DNA of 64,000 nucleotides from Stictocephala bisonia (taxonomy: Eukaryota; Arthropoda; Insecta; Hemiptera; Membracidae), in assembly GCA_035578905.1 (NCBI GenBank), contig JAQJVL010000005.1, forward strand, positions 1,782,345 through 1,846,344, given 5' to 3'. The first letter of the stretch is position 1, and each line of letters begins with the position of its first letter. A program made the position numbers and the translations under genes. Below the pieces are notes generated by a model, which saw nothing but the letters and a program-made list of their open reading frames with translations, had not been told where the DNA came from and made no database searches. Shown here piece by piece: positions 29,758-43,531 of the stretch.

Positions 29758-32173
29758 TAGAAGGTTAAGTCATCTTTTGTTTAAAATAACTAAACAACAC
29801 ACTCAATGTGTAAACAAAATGGTTTGAAACTAAAAACATGAACAAGGAATATATTTTCAAACAGGAGCTCTACAAGAATTCTTGTTATGTTCGTAAATAA
29901 TTTTAGTATGTACATTGCATTTTAGTATGTATGACTTGCAATGTAATGCATCCACAATGCAAGTCATAGAGATTCGGGTGACCCGGCTCTGCGCCAACGG
30001 GCCACGATTACATAATTAATTACAAAGTCATAAGTTTTTAACATTACATAAGTTGATGTAGAGGTGACCTATAGCTCTTATGATTGGTGAGTCAGAGGGT
30101 GTTGTCCTTCCCCCTCCACCCTCCCCCCCTCCATCTTGACATTGGATGACGCCATCTCGCCCCCCGCTCCGTTACCTGCTCGGTCTCCTCTCCTCACCGC
30201 TTGTCAGACTTTCCTTCAGTCGAGTTGTTTCTGTAGTACTGTCCGTCTGCTTACGCTTCGCTCTTTCGTTCTCAGTGCTTGTGTTGTGATTGTGTAATTG
30301 AAGAACTTTTGGTATATTCTTTGGATACAATTCTGGTAAATATCTTTCATTGCAACTTCATATTGTTTAAGGTTTATTACTTTTATACGTTTTTAGATAT
30401 ACATAACTTCAAAACACTTGTTCCACGACATGACAGTTTTTTTTTTTTTACAATTGTTTGTCCTCATGTGGGGTTAGTGAAATACCATGTAGATATTAGA
30501 ATCGAAAACGTGCAAATTGTTACGTTTTACGCACAAGTGTTCTCTTTACAGCCTAATTAATCTCAATTCTGACTTGTAAAACAAAATAGACACATTAGTA
30601 TTTCGTACAAATTATTCCTGTTAATATATCAATCGCAGGTCAGTGTGGTTAATAGCTTAATATTTAACAATTGTAAAATAAATAATCGATTTTTGATATG
30701 TAAATTTAACGTATTATATGTAAATATGAACGTCTTTTTTTCGAAGTGTAAATTCTTGACAGTACAGTATTAAAAACAAAATATAGTAAAAAAATTGATT
30801 TTTTTTATTTTAGATGTTTTGTCAATTAGAGGCTTAAGTCAACAATGAAAATAACTCTTGTGGATTATCAGATTACTTAACGACACGTACCGTTTATGTA
30901 CAAATTAATTATGTTACAACTTAAACTTAAATTGTCAGTGTTATCCCGATTTTTTATTTTACATGTATCTATTAAGTCTGTAGTGTTGTTCAGGATAAAG
31001 GTAACTTTACAACTGTGTCATATCTTATAACGGACATTTGAGGTGAATGAATATATTTTAGGACAAAGATTTATATGTAGTGAATTAAATAGCATGATTA
31101 CTGAGTGAAAATTACTCAACATTTAGAGCCGCGTGTGAGCGTAGAGTAAGTTGGAACAGAGAGGCCTTTTCTCTCAGCGTGTTGGGTGTTCAGCCCCGAG
31201 TCATCAGAGGAAAATACATTACTGGTCCCTTTGAGTGACTCAGGGTTGACTAATTCTTACATCATCGCTCGGAGTAAATTGTTCTGGTCTTGAAGCGATG
31301 TTTCACCTTACCTTCCATAATCCGTTACCGCGCCAAGCCTTTCTGTTGTATTTTTGAATATTCACAGATTATGACAATCTCGAATAAACCTTTGTCGTAT
31401 TTATTTCTGCTAGTTGTGTTTACTGATAGAAAAGGCCCTTCTGATTCAGTAAAATCATGTCAATCTATAATATTTTACACTAAATATTACACATTAGTAT
31501 TTTAATTAACCTGTGTTTAGTTAATTACTATGCGCTATTTTAAAAATGAAATTTGTGTCATGTTGTGAGATAATAGTATTTCATAATCAGTTTAGTTTAT
31601 CATCCCTAATCTAATATTGCTTCAAACTAGTTAAAAAAAACGAAATATCTCCTAACTTATTTAGGATTTAGGTAAGATATTAATCACTGTACTGTGAAAT
31701 GAGGTTTCCGTAGGAGTAAGTTGGGGGCTTCAGTGTTGCGGTACAGTGTTATTGTTAGTTGACCAATCTAGTGACATTAGCACAATGTTTACTGCTCCTA
31801 TCTTAACGACTTCGCCTCTAGGTGTTTACATTGTTTACCACTTGGGTTACATCAGACTGTATTCGGTTTGTTTAGTTGTCAGTGTACGACTGACAGGTAT
31901 CGAGGTGGAGGGGGCCGCTCTCGACTGTACATCCGGTTACAGGTCCGTGCTCCCATTGTCAACCTAGAGGACCTACTTATTGGATACATTCAGGTTACCC
32001 GCGTCGTCCAAGTGGGTTGGATAACCTTAGAATTAGTTGTTATTTAATTGCTCTTCACCAGTGCATTGATTGCTGTATTTTACAATGTATAAACGCATTC
32101 ACTGTCCACTTACGTACGTATAACATGTAATATTGGCAATTTTACAAAACTTAAAACGGTGCTTAGACATTTT
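29758..32173. other. Non-coding stretch containing a GC-rich islet
   Basis: Apart from the islet at 30080-30335, no coding frame or repeat is supported. A TGAGTGACTCAG palindrome-like motif (AP-1/Maf type) lies near 31233. Confidence 0.4.
30080..30335 (+). promoter_or_regulatory. GC-rich islet, possible promoter and 5' UTR exon
   Basis: A pyrimidine- and CpG-rich block stands out from AT-rich surroundings (CCCTCCACCCTCCCCCCCTC, GATGACGCCATCTCG, TTCAGTCGAGTTG with an arthropod initiator-like TCAGT). It is followed by a potential donor TCTG|GTAAAT at 30335-30340. It could be an alternative first exon of vri, the only host gene downstream on this strand. This is inference only. Confidence 0.25.
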
Positions 32174-32346
32174 GGACTTCTCCCGTTAATTCACAACCTC
32201 TAATTTGGTTAGCTTATGCTCGGTTTATTTGGGTTGTGTGAGTTTTGGTTATTTTAGGTTTGGTTATGTTATGTTAGGCTTAGTTAGGTCTGGTTAGGGT
32301 ATGTTAGGTTAACCTAAGTTATGGTATGAATTAACGGAAAAGATCC
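32174..32346. mobile_element. MITE family 2, copy 1
   Basis: The ends GGACTTCTCCCGTTAATTCA and TGAATTAACGGAAAAGATCC form ~25-bp imperfect TIRs. The short core is rich in TTAGG-like pentamers (GGTTATGTTATGTTAGG, TTAGGTCTGGTTAGGG). The same family is nested in a MITE at 57686-57803. Confidence 0.85.
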
Positions 32347-34504
32347 GACATTTTTTATTATTGTATAAGGTCTATATAAATGTTATTTTATTAATAAACA
32401 AAGAAATAGTAATATTTTCAACTTAAAATCAGGTGGTTTTTGCCCGCAATCAAAACTTTTACTAAAGTATGTTTTGAATGTTTAGCACATCGTTGTAAAA
32501 TTTAATGTACTACCAAACGTGCAGTTAAAGCTGCTTGCCCCAGGTAGAAGGTACTGGTCTGCTTGCTACGTTAGGAGCTCTTGTCATTTCTTGACCGTTC
32601 GTCACTTGGAAAGTTGTATATTCTCGAGTAGACTCGCCGGCCCCAGGGTCTCGTTACAGATGCCATTTCGGAGTTAGATCCTCACATCACAATGCTGTTG
32701 TTCGGCTCAGTTGAGAAGATTTCGTGAGCACCCGAACAAAAACTTGTCTTGAAAATGGACCCTGTAACGGATTCGAAACGCAGGCAATAGACTAACCAAC
32801 TCTGGCAACCCCGCCAAGCGACGATTATGTTTTATGGTTTTACTTATTTATACTTTAGGCTATATATATTTTTGGGTGTTTTGTGTTTTCCCCGTTCAAA
32901 CCTCAAAGTATAACAAATAGAGAAAAACATCCTCTTGTTTTAAATCGAGTTTTCAGGCATTACATAATGATGTATAAATGGAAATGTTAACTCTTGCATT
33001 ATAGTTAGTTGGATTTTGTTAATTACCAGAGAAAACCTGAGTGTCTGACACACTAGACTTCATGGATGATTTAACAATCATAATGTGTGTATATAATTCG
33101 GAATATGATAGATCCATATTGATTTATACTGTATTACTTGTCATTTGCATTGATAATAGATATAATGGATGCATGGTATATTTTAAAAATGTTGTACAGC
33201 AGTTTCCTTTTTCCTTGTAAAGGATTCCTGTATTTCTGCATTCAAAGGAAAACTATGCGATTCCCTTTGTATATTGTTCATATCTCTTATCTTCAACTTG
33301 ACCAGTGAACCATCAATTCTGCCTTGTACGTACCACTCTTTTACAGATAATTTCTGTTCGTTTGACAATAGCAAGGTTCTTCGTTTCCAAGTTTGTGCTG
33401 CCGTAGAAAAAGCCCACGTTGGCATCATGAGTTAGTACTGGGATTCTGGATGTAGGATAAGACAAGTCCAAGAAAGATACTCCCTTGAACGATAAACAGT
33501 TTCTTGTGCTTTAACTTAGAACTCCCACATCGATTGCCCATTGGCACTCACTGGATAGTTAAAACAGGTTAAACTGTGTAACAACGGAGTATGCCAATAA
33601 CATTACTTTAACAGTTGCTGAAACAACAAAATTACAGTTAATATAGAAGCAGTGAGTGCAAGAAATGTGTTATAATCAAGGCGGTCGGAGCCAGTTCTGA
33701 AATAGCAATGGCGCAACGGTGTGATGTAAGCGAGAGGCCTTGACCGCGCAGTACGGCCCGAACCGTTAACTGGTGGCAGAGCGGTGGGCGCGGAGGTTAC
33801 TTTGTACTACTGTATCTATCTTTGTTTAACTGTCGTTTGTCTACATTCTAGACGCCTTGTTACTTTGTACTTTTTTTTAATGAATGTTTTTAATGAATGT
33901 TAAATGTTTTTTTTCTTTAATGAATGTACTTAAATTTTTAAGTTTGATGAATGTTGGGGCAATGAATGCTTAGGAAAGCTGTGTAAAGCTAAGGATGAAA
34001 CTAGAAAGGAAGATGAATTCAGTTTGTCAGAACAATTGGTTACTGAACGGAAGAATACTGAACGGAAGATATCTACGATTAAACCACTGAAGTTGTAGGA
34101 GCATCTCTGTGATTTGACACAAGCTCTGTGATTGGTGTTCGGTGATGGGAGTCTCACTTACTCTGTGTCAGTCATCTCTCTCTTGCTTCCTATATGGTTG
34201 ACGATGGCGCGAATACACCCAATCTCATGTTAGTCGACGTTTTGACGAGATATACTGGCCCTCTCCAACTCAATCTGTTGTTGACAATGTTATAGAGATA
34301 TACATCGGTAACATCAAGCCAACTTTGTGTGTCGATAACAGCCCTGTTACGTCGATAATGATATGGTGATTTTACTACTTCATTTTGCAATGTATTTGAT
34401 GGCTGCCGTTAGATCACACTATGAAGAGTTGTGTAATCTATAGGCTAGTTTAAGCTATAACAAGTTCAATAGTTCTGTTAATTTTTTTTTTAAAGAACCC
34501 TTCT
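32347..34504. other. Stretch without recognised gene
   Basis: A B-box-like TTTCGAATCC on the minus strand near 32770 hints at another tRNA-derived repeat. An 81-codon minus-strand ORF at 33183-33428 has reasonable composition but no recognised domain. A GC-rich islet lies at 33670-33800. Confidence 0.35.
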
Positions 34505-34922
34505 TTAAGAGTATGCAGAAGCTGTCGGCCATCTTTTTTTAACCCCACAAGAACATTGTTATTTTCGAACTGGAAATTCGATCACGCGTATCCAAACTAA
34601 ACAGTTATTTTGTAATGAATTTTTTCCAATCAAATTGTATTTGATCAAGAATAAAATCGAGCGTTGTAATTGCTTTGCGGATTCCTAATCAGTTTTATAG
34701 GAAGAACATATAGTTTGAAGTTATTATTTTCACCTATTTTTCAAAACTAGGCGTATATATTCAAAATTTCAAAAGCAACCCCAATGCGCAACATGATAAC
34801 GTTTAAAATAACACGTCATACACAACTTTTGGTCAATAAATAACGAAAGAATATGGATTCGCAAATAACATTGTTCTTGTGGGATTAAAACCAATATGGC
34901 AGATAGCCTCTGCAGACTCTTA
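34505..34922 (+). mobile_element. MITE family 1, copy B
   Basis: It starts TTAAGAGTATGCAGAAGCTG and ends GCCTCTGCAGACTCTTA. The inverted ends and the core (ACGCGTATCCAAACTAAACAG, CACAACTTTTGGTCAATAAA) match copies A, C and D. Confidence 0.88.
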
Positions 34923-36782
34923 GTACTAGAATTCATTTAAAGGTTTATCTCAAAGAATCACGGCCTCTTTCCCAAACGCTAGTATATTTCATCGCTTTTT
35001 CTGCTCAGTGGAATTGATAAGGTGTATCAAAAAGATGTTTTTTTCGTTTGATAATCATATTTCATTTTGTCACATAATTGACAAACGAGTTTTTTCGGTA
35101 TTTTTGTCATGGTAACTAAACGAACCTACTGCAGACTATTTCTCGGTAATATATTTTGGGAGTAAACTACACGAGTGTTATGTAAGTCAAGGTCATTTTG
35201 CCGTGTGGTTGTTTTGAAGTTAGCCATTTGTTCAAGTCTTTCAGATGTTTTTCAGTAAGTTTAGCGCCATTGATGATGCACGTCAGGCTATTTACGTATA
35301 CACTCAATTGTATCGGGTTGGACCAGACTTTTGTAGACAACAGGCATTTTCTGTCAGATCTGGTAGGCCGCATGTGTTTTGAAACCTTGCAACTCAAGGC
35401 TGTTGCTTTTTTATTGTTCCGGAAACGGGCTGATGTAGAACTGTATTACAACATAGTGGGAGGTAGACACGATTAATTATATTGTTATTTCGAAACATTA
35501 TTATATCGATATTATATTCATGTCAAATGTCGATCTAAATTTTGTAGTTTTCAAGAGTAATGTATTATATAAGAATCACAAATGTTATCGACGAACTCAA
35601 AACTCGTAACTGTCAAGATTTAAAGATACTTCTAATCCAACAGTTTGTCCTCGACAAAACAAAGGTGTATCTTGTCGTATCATGGTTATTTTAGTTAAAC
35701 AGTCCTATGTCTTGTATAATTAATAATTAAGACCCGCTTAGTAAACTTTTCCGTTTATTAAAATGATTTAAAACGCTACAAAAATAACGTCAGCAGTAAA
35801 CACAATCCTAGGAATCAATAATCCTAAACACATTTCTTTCGGTAAGACTAATTTACTTTTCAAGTCATCTCAACATAAATCCAATAAGTATAGCGTAGAT
35901 TAATATCACAACTCACTTGATATCTAAAAAGAAGGTAATCTTTAGACTAATTTTATTTTTATAATATTTAATACATTTAAGAGTACAGTTCTTACCAGTT
36001 ATGTTTACTCCTGACGTTATATTTTGTAGCGTGTTACACTATTTTAATAGAAGATAATGTTTACGAACTGGGTTTTAATTACACAAGACATAGGAGTGAT
36101 TTGTTCACTGTAAGCGTCCCAGAAATAACTCTTATCTGCCAGAAACAGATTGGAGTGAAGTTGATTTGTCTTGAGAATCTCTATTTTATCAGCATATAGA
36201 GAGAGATTTGTGCTCTTGAGTTATTTACTTGTCAAGAATCCGACTTAGACATTTGCCCTGTTTTCCTATGTAGATATGACATAAATCCTATTGCACAACA
36301 CATGCGATAAGATAATTGTTGCATAAGTCTGTTGCAATTGAGTCAGCTTACGCTGGGAGGCTCAAAAGGGTGGCATGAGTGGACGAGTAGGGGGGGAAGC
36401 CTCTGTACATCTCTCGCATGACGAGAGTTGTGTACGTTTGTACTTATGGGCGTCATTGGAACCCAGATAATTAGTTCGTATTGAGGTGACTAGTTAAAGT
36501 GCCTCACTCAAATAACTAGGCTACGACATGATACAACTTTGTTTGGTTAAGGACAAACTGTTGGATTAGAAGTTTCTTAAAATCTCGACATATACGAGAT
36601 TTAAGTTCGTTAAGAATATGGGGAATTTTGTAATAATTAAAGCAATTAATGTGTTTTACAATTTTGATTCTCACCTAACACAGTAACCTTACTTCTTAAA
36701 TTTTCAAAACCTAAGAACACTAATCTTCTCACCGTACAAAAGTGATAAGGTGCGATAAACAATGTGATAAGGTAACATTGTT
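34923..36782. other. Stretch without recognised gene
   Basis: Overlapping ORFs on both strands at 35167-35476 have no recognised domain. The rest is AT-rich and unassigned. Confidence 0.4.
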
Positions 36783-39109
36783 AACAATATCCTTTGTGAA
36801 CATAATCTATCCTCATTTAATAATGTTTTAAACTGTAATAATTTAACGTTATATTTAGTACTAAGTAATTACAATAATACCATTGTTGAACAAAGCTGTA
36901 GCCCGTTGTTGCCGGTTGATAACTACCACCCACCCTTATTTATATTATGTATAGATAAACCCATTGAGCGCCAACCTTGTGTTAATATTCTTCCAGTAAA
37001 GCATTATTATTCTTTTAAATACGCAAATTTTTTCGATCTGTGTTGTAAGCTTAGGGATTGTGATTGGGGACATATGTATAGTCTCACCTCCGTTAACGAA
37101 TGTCTGGATTATTTTTATAGTGTATTTTTCTCTTGTATTAGTCAGTGTGTTCCACGGAAAAATGTAAGAGTTCCAAATAAATATCCAATATGGTTTACTC
37201 GTGAAATAATTACTGATTTGAAATTAAAAAATAAGTGTGCTAAAAAGAGGAAGTATTCTCGACATCATGATGAATCACTAAGGAAGAAAATAAAGAATAA
37301 AATACAAGTAGCACATGGAAACTACATTTCTTCTGTGGAGAACAACATAAAATTGAATGCCAATAATTTCTGGTTTTTTATTAAGTCAAAACGAAACAAT
37401 GACTATTTAAGTGTAAGTGAGTTTAATAATATGTCTTATTTTGATAATACCTACGCTAGAGATAAGATACCTGATGCTTTTGCAAGCTACTTTTCATCTG
37501 TCTATGACCCTCAACCCTCCAGTTATAATGTTGCCCAGTTTAGTAGTGGTGTATCTTTAGATTTTTGTTATATCCAGTTTTAATTTTAGGGATGTAGTGA
37601 GTGCCATAAGAGAGTTGAAATCAAAAAGGTCGTCAGGTCCAGATGGCATTCCAGCGTACATTGTAAAAGGCTGTGGTGAAATCTTAGCAGAACCGCTGAG
37701 TTTTATTTTTAATCTTTCACTTTCTTCTTGCGTTTTTCCTGATAAATGGAAGGAGACCAGAGTAACTCCTGTTTTCAAATCTGGAGAAAAAATAAAAATA
37801 GTAAATTATCGTCCTATATCTTTAATAAATTCACTTGCCAAGATTTATGAGCTTCTTTTGTATAAGCAAGTATTTGGCTCAATCAAGTCTAGGATTTCCC
37901 CAGAACAGCACAGGTTTTTACCCAAACGCTCTTCAGCAACAAATTTAATGGAGCTCTCTTTGAATATATCAGCTGAACTTGATAGTGGAGGTAGACTAGA
38001 TGTAATATATACTGATTTCTCAAAAGCGTTTGACAGGGTAAACCATGATATTTTGCTTCGCAAATTATTTCTTTTAGGATTTTCTTATGACTTTTGTCTT
38101 TTGATGGCGTGTCTTACTTAAAAAACCGAACTCAGTTTGTGTCAATTTCAAATATAAATTCTTCTGTGTATGTAGGCTCTTCAGGTGTTCCTCAGGGATC
38201 AAATTTAGGACCTCTTCTGTTTTTAATATTTATTAATGACCTCCCCCGTTGTTTTTCGGACTGTAAATGTTTATTGTTTGCGGACGATCTCAAGCTATAC
38301 AGACCTATAAAGGACGACTCTGATGTAAACTTATTACAAAATTCTATAAATCAGTTGTACTATTGGTGTTCTACTAATAAATTAGAATTGAATGTAAACA
38401 AGTGTTTTGCCATGTCCTACTCACGGAAAAAGATTCTTAATCCAAATGTTTATTTAATAAATAATGAACCTCTAAAAGTCTTTCTAAAATTAAAGATTTA
38501 GGTGTAGTTTTTAACTCCTTTAAGTTTTAATGATCATGTCCAAATGCTGGAGGCAAATGCATATAAACTTCTGGGCTTTGTCAAAAGAAATTCAAAATTT
38601 CTTCATGATACCGAAACAATTTTAACATTGTATAGAACCCTTATAAGAAGTAAATTAGAGTATTGTTCGGTTATCTGGGGCTCAATGAATTTAATGGAGT
38701 CTGGTAATTTGGAGAAAATACAGAACAAATTTCTTAAATTCCTATTTTATAAAAAGTTTAATTATGTAGCCTATGCCCTTATGATACCCCTACTTCTAAT
38801 TTAAGAGAGATGTTTTCAGTTAGAATGTTGTCCACAAGGAGAGAACTAGCTTCAATTAGTTTTGTATGTAAGTTGTTTAATAATTCCATTGATAGTCCGT
38901 ATTTAACAAGTATCATAGGTTTACATGTACCACATCATATTTTTAGAGATTTTAATTTATTTGCCTTGCCTAGATGTAGAACGGTTTCACATTATGATTT
39001 TCCGTTATATAAGACTCTAAGAATTCTTAATTTAAATCAATTTGCGTTTGATATTTTTAATGATAAGTTGGAGAGTATTTTAACAAAATGTAGCAACCTT
39101 TTATTTTAA
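36783..39109 (+). pseudogene. LINE ORF2 remnant: endonuclease end, reverse transcriptase, C-terminus
   Basis: 36906-37583 carries the linker (VPNKYPIWFTREIITDLKLK; NNFWFFIKSKR). 37597-38121 carries RT motifs (KRSSGPDGIPAYIVK; WKETRVTPVFKSGE; NYRPISLINSLAKIYE; YTDFSKAFDRVNHDILL). 38094-38501 has SGVPQGSNLGPLLFLIFIND and the catalytic LLFADDLKLY. 38544-38804 and 38810-39109 hold the thumb and C-terminal parts (LYRTLIRSKLEYCSVIWGS). Four frame breaks separate these blocks, so no full-length protein is possible, although every RT catalytic motif is recognisable. Confidence 0.92.
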
Positions 39110-39397
39110 ATTTAATTATGGAGAAGTATATGTATACTATGTGTAAATTTTGTATTTTATCTCAAATATAAAGAGTTCAATAATTTATATTGTGAATTGT
39201 AATAAAGTAAGTTTGATATTGTTTCTTTTTAGCTGCCAGCAGTTTAGTATGATTGTTTAATTTAAGAAGTTTAGGATTAAATTATGTTTAGTTAAGATGG
39301 CTGTTTTGGGAATATGTTAATTATTACGTACAAGAGTTTTATAAGTATCATGTCCTGTAGCTGTCATGTAAATCTGAAATAAATAAATAAATATAGG
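36783..39397 (+). mobile_element. 5'-truncated Jockey/CR1-group LINE with A-rich tail
   Basis: It begins inside the endonuclease domain (SLLPVDNYHPPLFI-type block, frame open from 36783) and runs through linker, reverse transcriptase and C-terminus to 39109. A 3' UTR follows, ending in AAATAAATAAATA at about 39384-39397. Single orientation, 5' truncation and the tail are hallmarks of target-primed reverse transcription. It is younger than the 17-23 kb pile-up because its frames are longer. Confidence 0.9.
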
Positions 39398-41869
39398 AAC
39401 TGAGACGTCATTTCTTAAGATTGGCAGTGGGCGATAAACAAAACAGTTATATTGATGTTTTCATATTAGCTTATCAACAATATAAGCGCTCCAGATTTAA
39501 TCAATTGCCTCAGTTTAAACGTTAAAACACATAGATTTTGTTGGACATAAATTTGTTGGTGAATTTTGTAGTAGTTCTAAAATAATTATTTTAAAACGTA
39601 CATTTTGGTGGATAGGAAAGAAATTGTAAAAAATCGTACCAAGCCGTGTATCCTTAGTCCCCTTCACCTCCTAGGCCTATGGTCCACGAACAGCAGCGGC
39701 TCGGCCGGCGGGTGGGGTGGCGTAAGTAGGCCAAGGCAATGGCGGATTCTTGGCGTCAATTACCAGCCTTTGTTGATAGCGTAGACCCTATATAGTATTT
39801 ACTAATGCTCATATACTAGCGGTGAAGTACAAACTGTAGTTGGCGAATGCATTGGGCGTTGATCTTTGAAGACGTACACTTGGAACGCTTAGGATTCGTT
39901 TTATTTTTCTAGTTTTTTTCTCGCCAGTGTTTTTGAGGTTAGTAATTCGTCCGTCTAATAAGGCACCGTTATGGTTTTATAAAGAATGTCCCAAAATTCT
40001 CACGCTCCTCTTAATTAATATTTTTAAGAACTAGTCAGATATCTTTTGGTGAATTTATTTGACTGGAATCTGTAGTTTTTAGGTGTATGAAAATTTCGCA
40101 CTTTATTTGAGAATAGGGAGTTGGAGGAGTGTCGTAATTTAAAAATGGAATTACTGTAGAGTTCCAAATCACATTAAAATTCTTAATCAGAGAGGAAGAA
40201 CGCTGCTGACTAAGTCCAACATGTCGTCCTCTTAAATGATTATTAATATTACTATAAAAATCGTACTTAACGTTAATTACTGACATGCAACTTGTTCTTT
40301 CTGAGGTATCATTAAGTATAATGACAAACTAGTTCTGCCGTATGATGAATAAATACTACCGGAAGGGGTTTGTCTTTTGGTTTGCAATTACATGCCAAAG
40401 AGGGGGTTGTGTTTCTTTGGGATATCCATTTGATGGAGAAGTTTACCTTATAGGCATGTAGATTGATATTATAGCGTTTTTCCATACTATTGTAACAGTA
40501 CTTAGGTGTTATAATTGCTGACATTCGTTCAATTTCCACTTGGTTGTTATGCACCAAACTGTGCTTTCTGTGGACGCCGCCGCTGTATTGTGTCCGTAAA
40601 GTACTGGACGTATAATGGTGTGGCTTTGTGCCACATATATTCTCAAGGTACGGTGATATCATTCCCGCAACTCAGAATAGAGAATTACCTGAGGATGGCT
40701 ACAGGACTGCAAGTAATACGAGAGTGTGACTGTAACTTGTGATCAACTTTAGTTGAAGACGTAACGCGCGCCGTGCAATTGGGCCACTAGGCTAACCGGT
40801 CCCTTCAAAACTCACGTGCCGCTTATCAGCTGATAACGCTTTCGTAACCGGGCTATCTCACTCGCTCAACTGTTTCTCTTTGTTTTTTAATTTTTTATAT
40901 ACCATTCCAAGCACTATATTATGTGAGCAGAGTTGCTCGCTGTCTGTGATTCAGCTTGGACATACTTAGGAAGTGACTATAACCGTAGCATTATTGTCGA
41001 CGGTAGTCCAAGAGTGCATTTTGTCAAACTTAACCCGGATTTTATAGCGCAAATCAATGCCATTGCGTCAATTTACACATTTTGTAACATCTCTTTGATT
41101 AGAATGTAATTGGTGGTCCAAGTCACTTGCATGATTTGCATATTTGAAAATTAATGTAATGTAAATTTTTGGTAAATTATTTGTGCGAATTATCAAGAAT
41201 TATTTTCAATACCTGTTCTAATCCAATTTAAAACGTGTCATTACAAGAATTTAAAAGATTGGAGCCCTTTTAAATCCACCTAGGTCTTTGGTTAAGTGAA
41301 TTGCACGATTTGCATTTAACAATGAATTTCATGAACACGTTCTTTAATTTTATATTCAAGAGTGTTAATTGTGTAAAAACTACACGACTTTAGCCACAAT
41401 ACTCATAGGGTTAATTTAAGGGTTTTCAGCTTAAGTTAATTCCAAAACTACCTATGACTAATTCTTAATCTGTAGTTGTGGGCACGTAAGCAACTGGAAT
41501 GTTGAACATTGAACATGAATTTAATATAATGTTCATGGTCAATAGTTAAAATCGTGCGCTGACTTGACCACAGATTTAGGGCTAACTGTGTATTTAGAAG
41601 TTCAAGTTAATTCCAAACCTATTATGATTAACGCTACCTACGGTAATCACAACTGTACCTATCTTCGCAGCCTTGCCCTAGTAAAGATACTCGTATATGG
41701 TTTCAAATCTTGAGTCAATGGATAGCCATGCCAACGAATAGCTCAATCAAGCAGTTTTGCTTTAAAATATTGTGTTTCATTTAAAATTCATTGGTTACGA
41801 CGTTGTTCGGCATCTAAATGCACTGTGGGATGCCAATTTAAGTATATAAATTTGTATAAGCAAGTGACA
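39398..41869. other. Non-coding stretch with GC-rich islets
   Basis: GC-rich patches at 39690-39740 and 40745-40860 (the latter with a CACGTG at 40814 and TCAGCTGA) stand out. No coding frame is supported. Confidence 0.35.
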
Positions 41870-42003
41870 AGCGTTGGCCAGGAGAGAGCGGGAGGCGGGG
41901 AAACAGAAGTGGGACGGCCGGACGAGGCCGTGATGTCCAGCCGGCTGTATCGAGGCGAGCCCGAGCTCGTTCCTCCAAAACCCTATTCCAATCTGAATGG
42001 AAG
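41870..42003 (+). promoter_or_regulatory. GC-rich candidate upstream exon of vri (5' UTR plus start codon)
   Basis: A GC-rich block ends in ATG GAA G followed by a donor-like AAG|GTGACG (ATG at 41997, donor at 42004). The vri exon at 51779 needs exactly one codon base from its upstream exon. Joining here would therefore place Met-Glu-Asp-Ala-Gln-Arg-Asn-Gln in frame before the MMVAEF of vri. Phase agreement has a one-in-three chance of being accidental and I see no transcript evidence. The Kozak context is modest. Confidence 0.3.
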
Positions 42004-42027
42004 GTGACGGAATCTCATTACACCTCA

Positions 42028-43531
42028 TATCTCAGTCGGCAACACAGTGGACACCACAGTTACGGTGGTTGACTGGTCCATCAGCACCACTGTTACCTAT
42101 CTCAGTCGGCAACACGGTGACACCATAGTTACGGTGGCTGACTCGTCCATCAGCACCACTGTTACCTATCTCAGTCGGCAACACGGTGGACACCACAGTT
42201 ACGGTGGTTGACTGGTCCCTCAGCACCACTGTTACCTAACTCAGTCGGCAACACGGTGACCCCATAGTTACGGTGGCTGACACGTCCATCAGCACCACTG
42301 TTACCTATCTCAGTCGGCAACACGGTGGACACCACAGTTACGGTGGTTGACTGGTCCCTCAGCACCACTGTTACCTAACTCAGTCGGCAACACGGTGGAC
42401 ACCACAGTTACGGTGGCTGACTCGTCCATCAGCACCACTGTTACCTATCTCAGTCGCCAACATGGTGGACACCACAGTTACGGTGGTTGACTGGTCCCTC
42501 AGCACCACTGTTACCTATCTCAGTCGCCAACATGGTGGACACCACAGTTACGGTGGTTGACTGGTCCATCTGCACCACTGTTACCTATCTCAGTCGCCAA
42601 CATGGTGGACACCACAGTTACGGTGGTTGACTGGTCCCTCAGCACCACTGTTACCTATCTCAATCGCCAACATGGTGGACACCACAGTTACGATGGTTGA
42701 CTGGTCCCTCAGCACCACTGTTACCTATCTCAGTCGCCAACATAGTGGACACCACTGTTACGGTGGTTGACTGGTCCCTCAGCACCACTGTTACCTATCT
42801 CAGTCGCCAACACGGTGGACACCACAGTTACGGTGGTTGACTGGTCCCTCAGCACCACTGTTACCTATCTTAGTCGGCAACACGGTGGACACCACAGTTA
42901 CGGTGGTTGACTGGTCCCTCAGCACCACTGTTACCTATCTCAGTCGGCAACACGGTGGACACCACAGTTACGGTGGTTGACTGGTCCCTCAGCACCACTG
43001 TTACCTATCTCAGTCGGCAACACGGTGGACACCACAGTTACGGTGGTTGACTGGTCCCTCAGCACCACTGTTACCTATCTCAGTCGCCAACATGGTGGAC
43101 ACCACAGTTACGGTGGTTGACTGGTCCCTCAGCACCACTGTTACCTATCTCAGTCGGCAACACGGTGGACACCACAGTTACGGTGGTTGACTGGTCCCTC
43201 AGCACCACTGTTACCTATCTGAGTCGCCAACACGGTGGACACCACAGTTACGGTGGTTGACTGGTCCCTCAGCACCACTGTTACCTATCTCAATCGCCAA
43301 CATGGTGGACACCACAGTTACGGTGGTTGACTGGTCCCTCTGCACCACTGTTACCTATCTCAGTCGCCAACATGGTGGACACCACAGTTACGGTGGTTGA
43401 CTGGTCCCTCTGCACCACTGTTACCTATCTCAGTCGGCAACATGGTGGACACCACAGTTACGGTGGTTGACTGGTCCCTCAGCACCACTGTTACCTATCT
43501 CAGTCGCCAACATGGTGGACACCACAGTTAT
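42028..43531. repeat. 70-bp VNTR-type minisatellite, about 21 units
   Basis: The unit contains GTTACCTATCTCAGTCGGCA, ACACGGTGGACACCACAGTT, ACGGTGGTTGACTGGTCCCT and CAGCACCACT. Variants fall into subtypes (CGGCAACACGG against CGCCAACATGG; CCCTCAGC against CCATCAGC or CCCTCTGC) arranged in blocks, which suggests unequal exchange. The unit is not a multiple of three, so this is not coding. Confidence 0.97.

Noticed and set aside
33183..33428. 81-codon minus-strand ORF as a gene
   Set aside because: Its length is within chance expectation and no domain, splice structure or neighbour supports it.
42032..42368. Repetitive minus-strand ORFs in the 70-bp array
   Set aside because: The unit is not a multiple of three, and frames survive only across units with small deletions.
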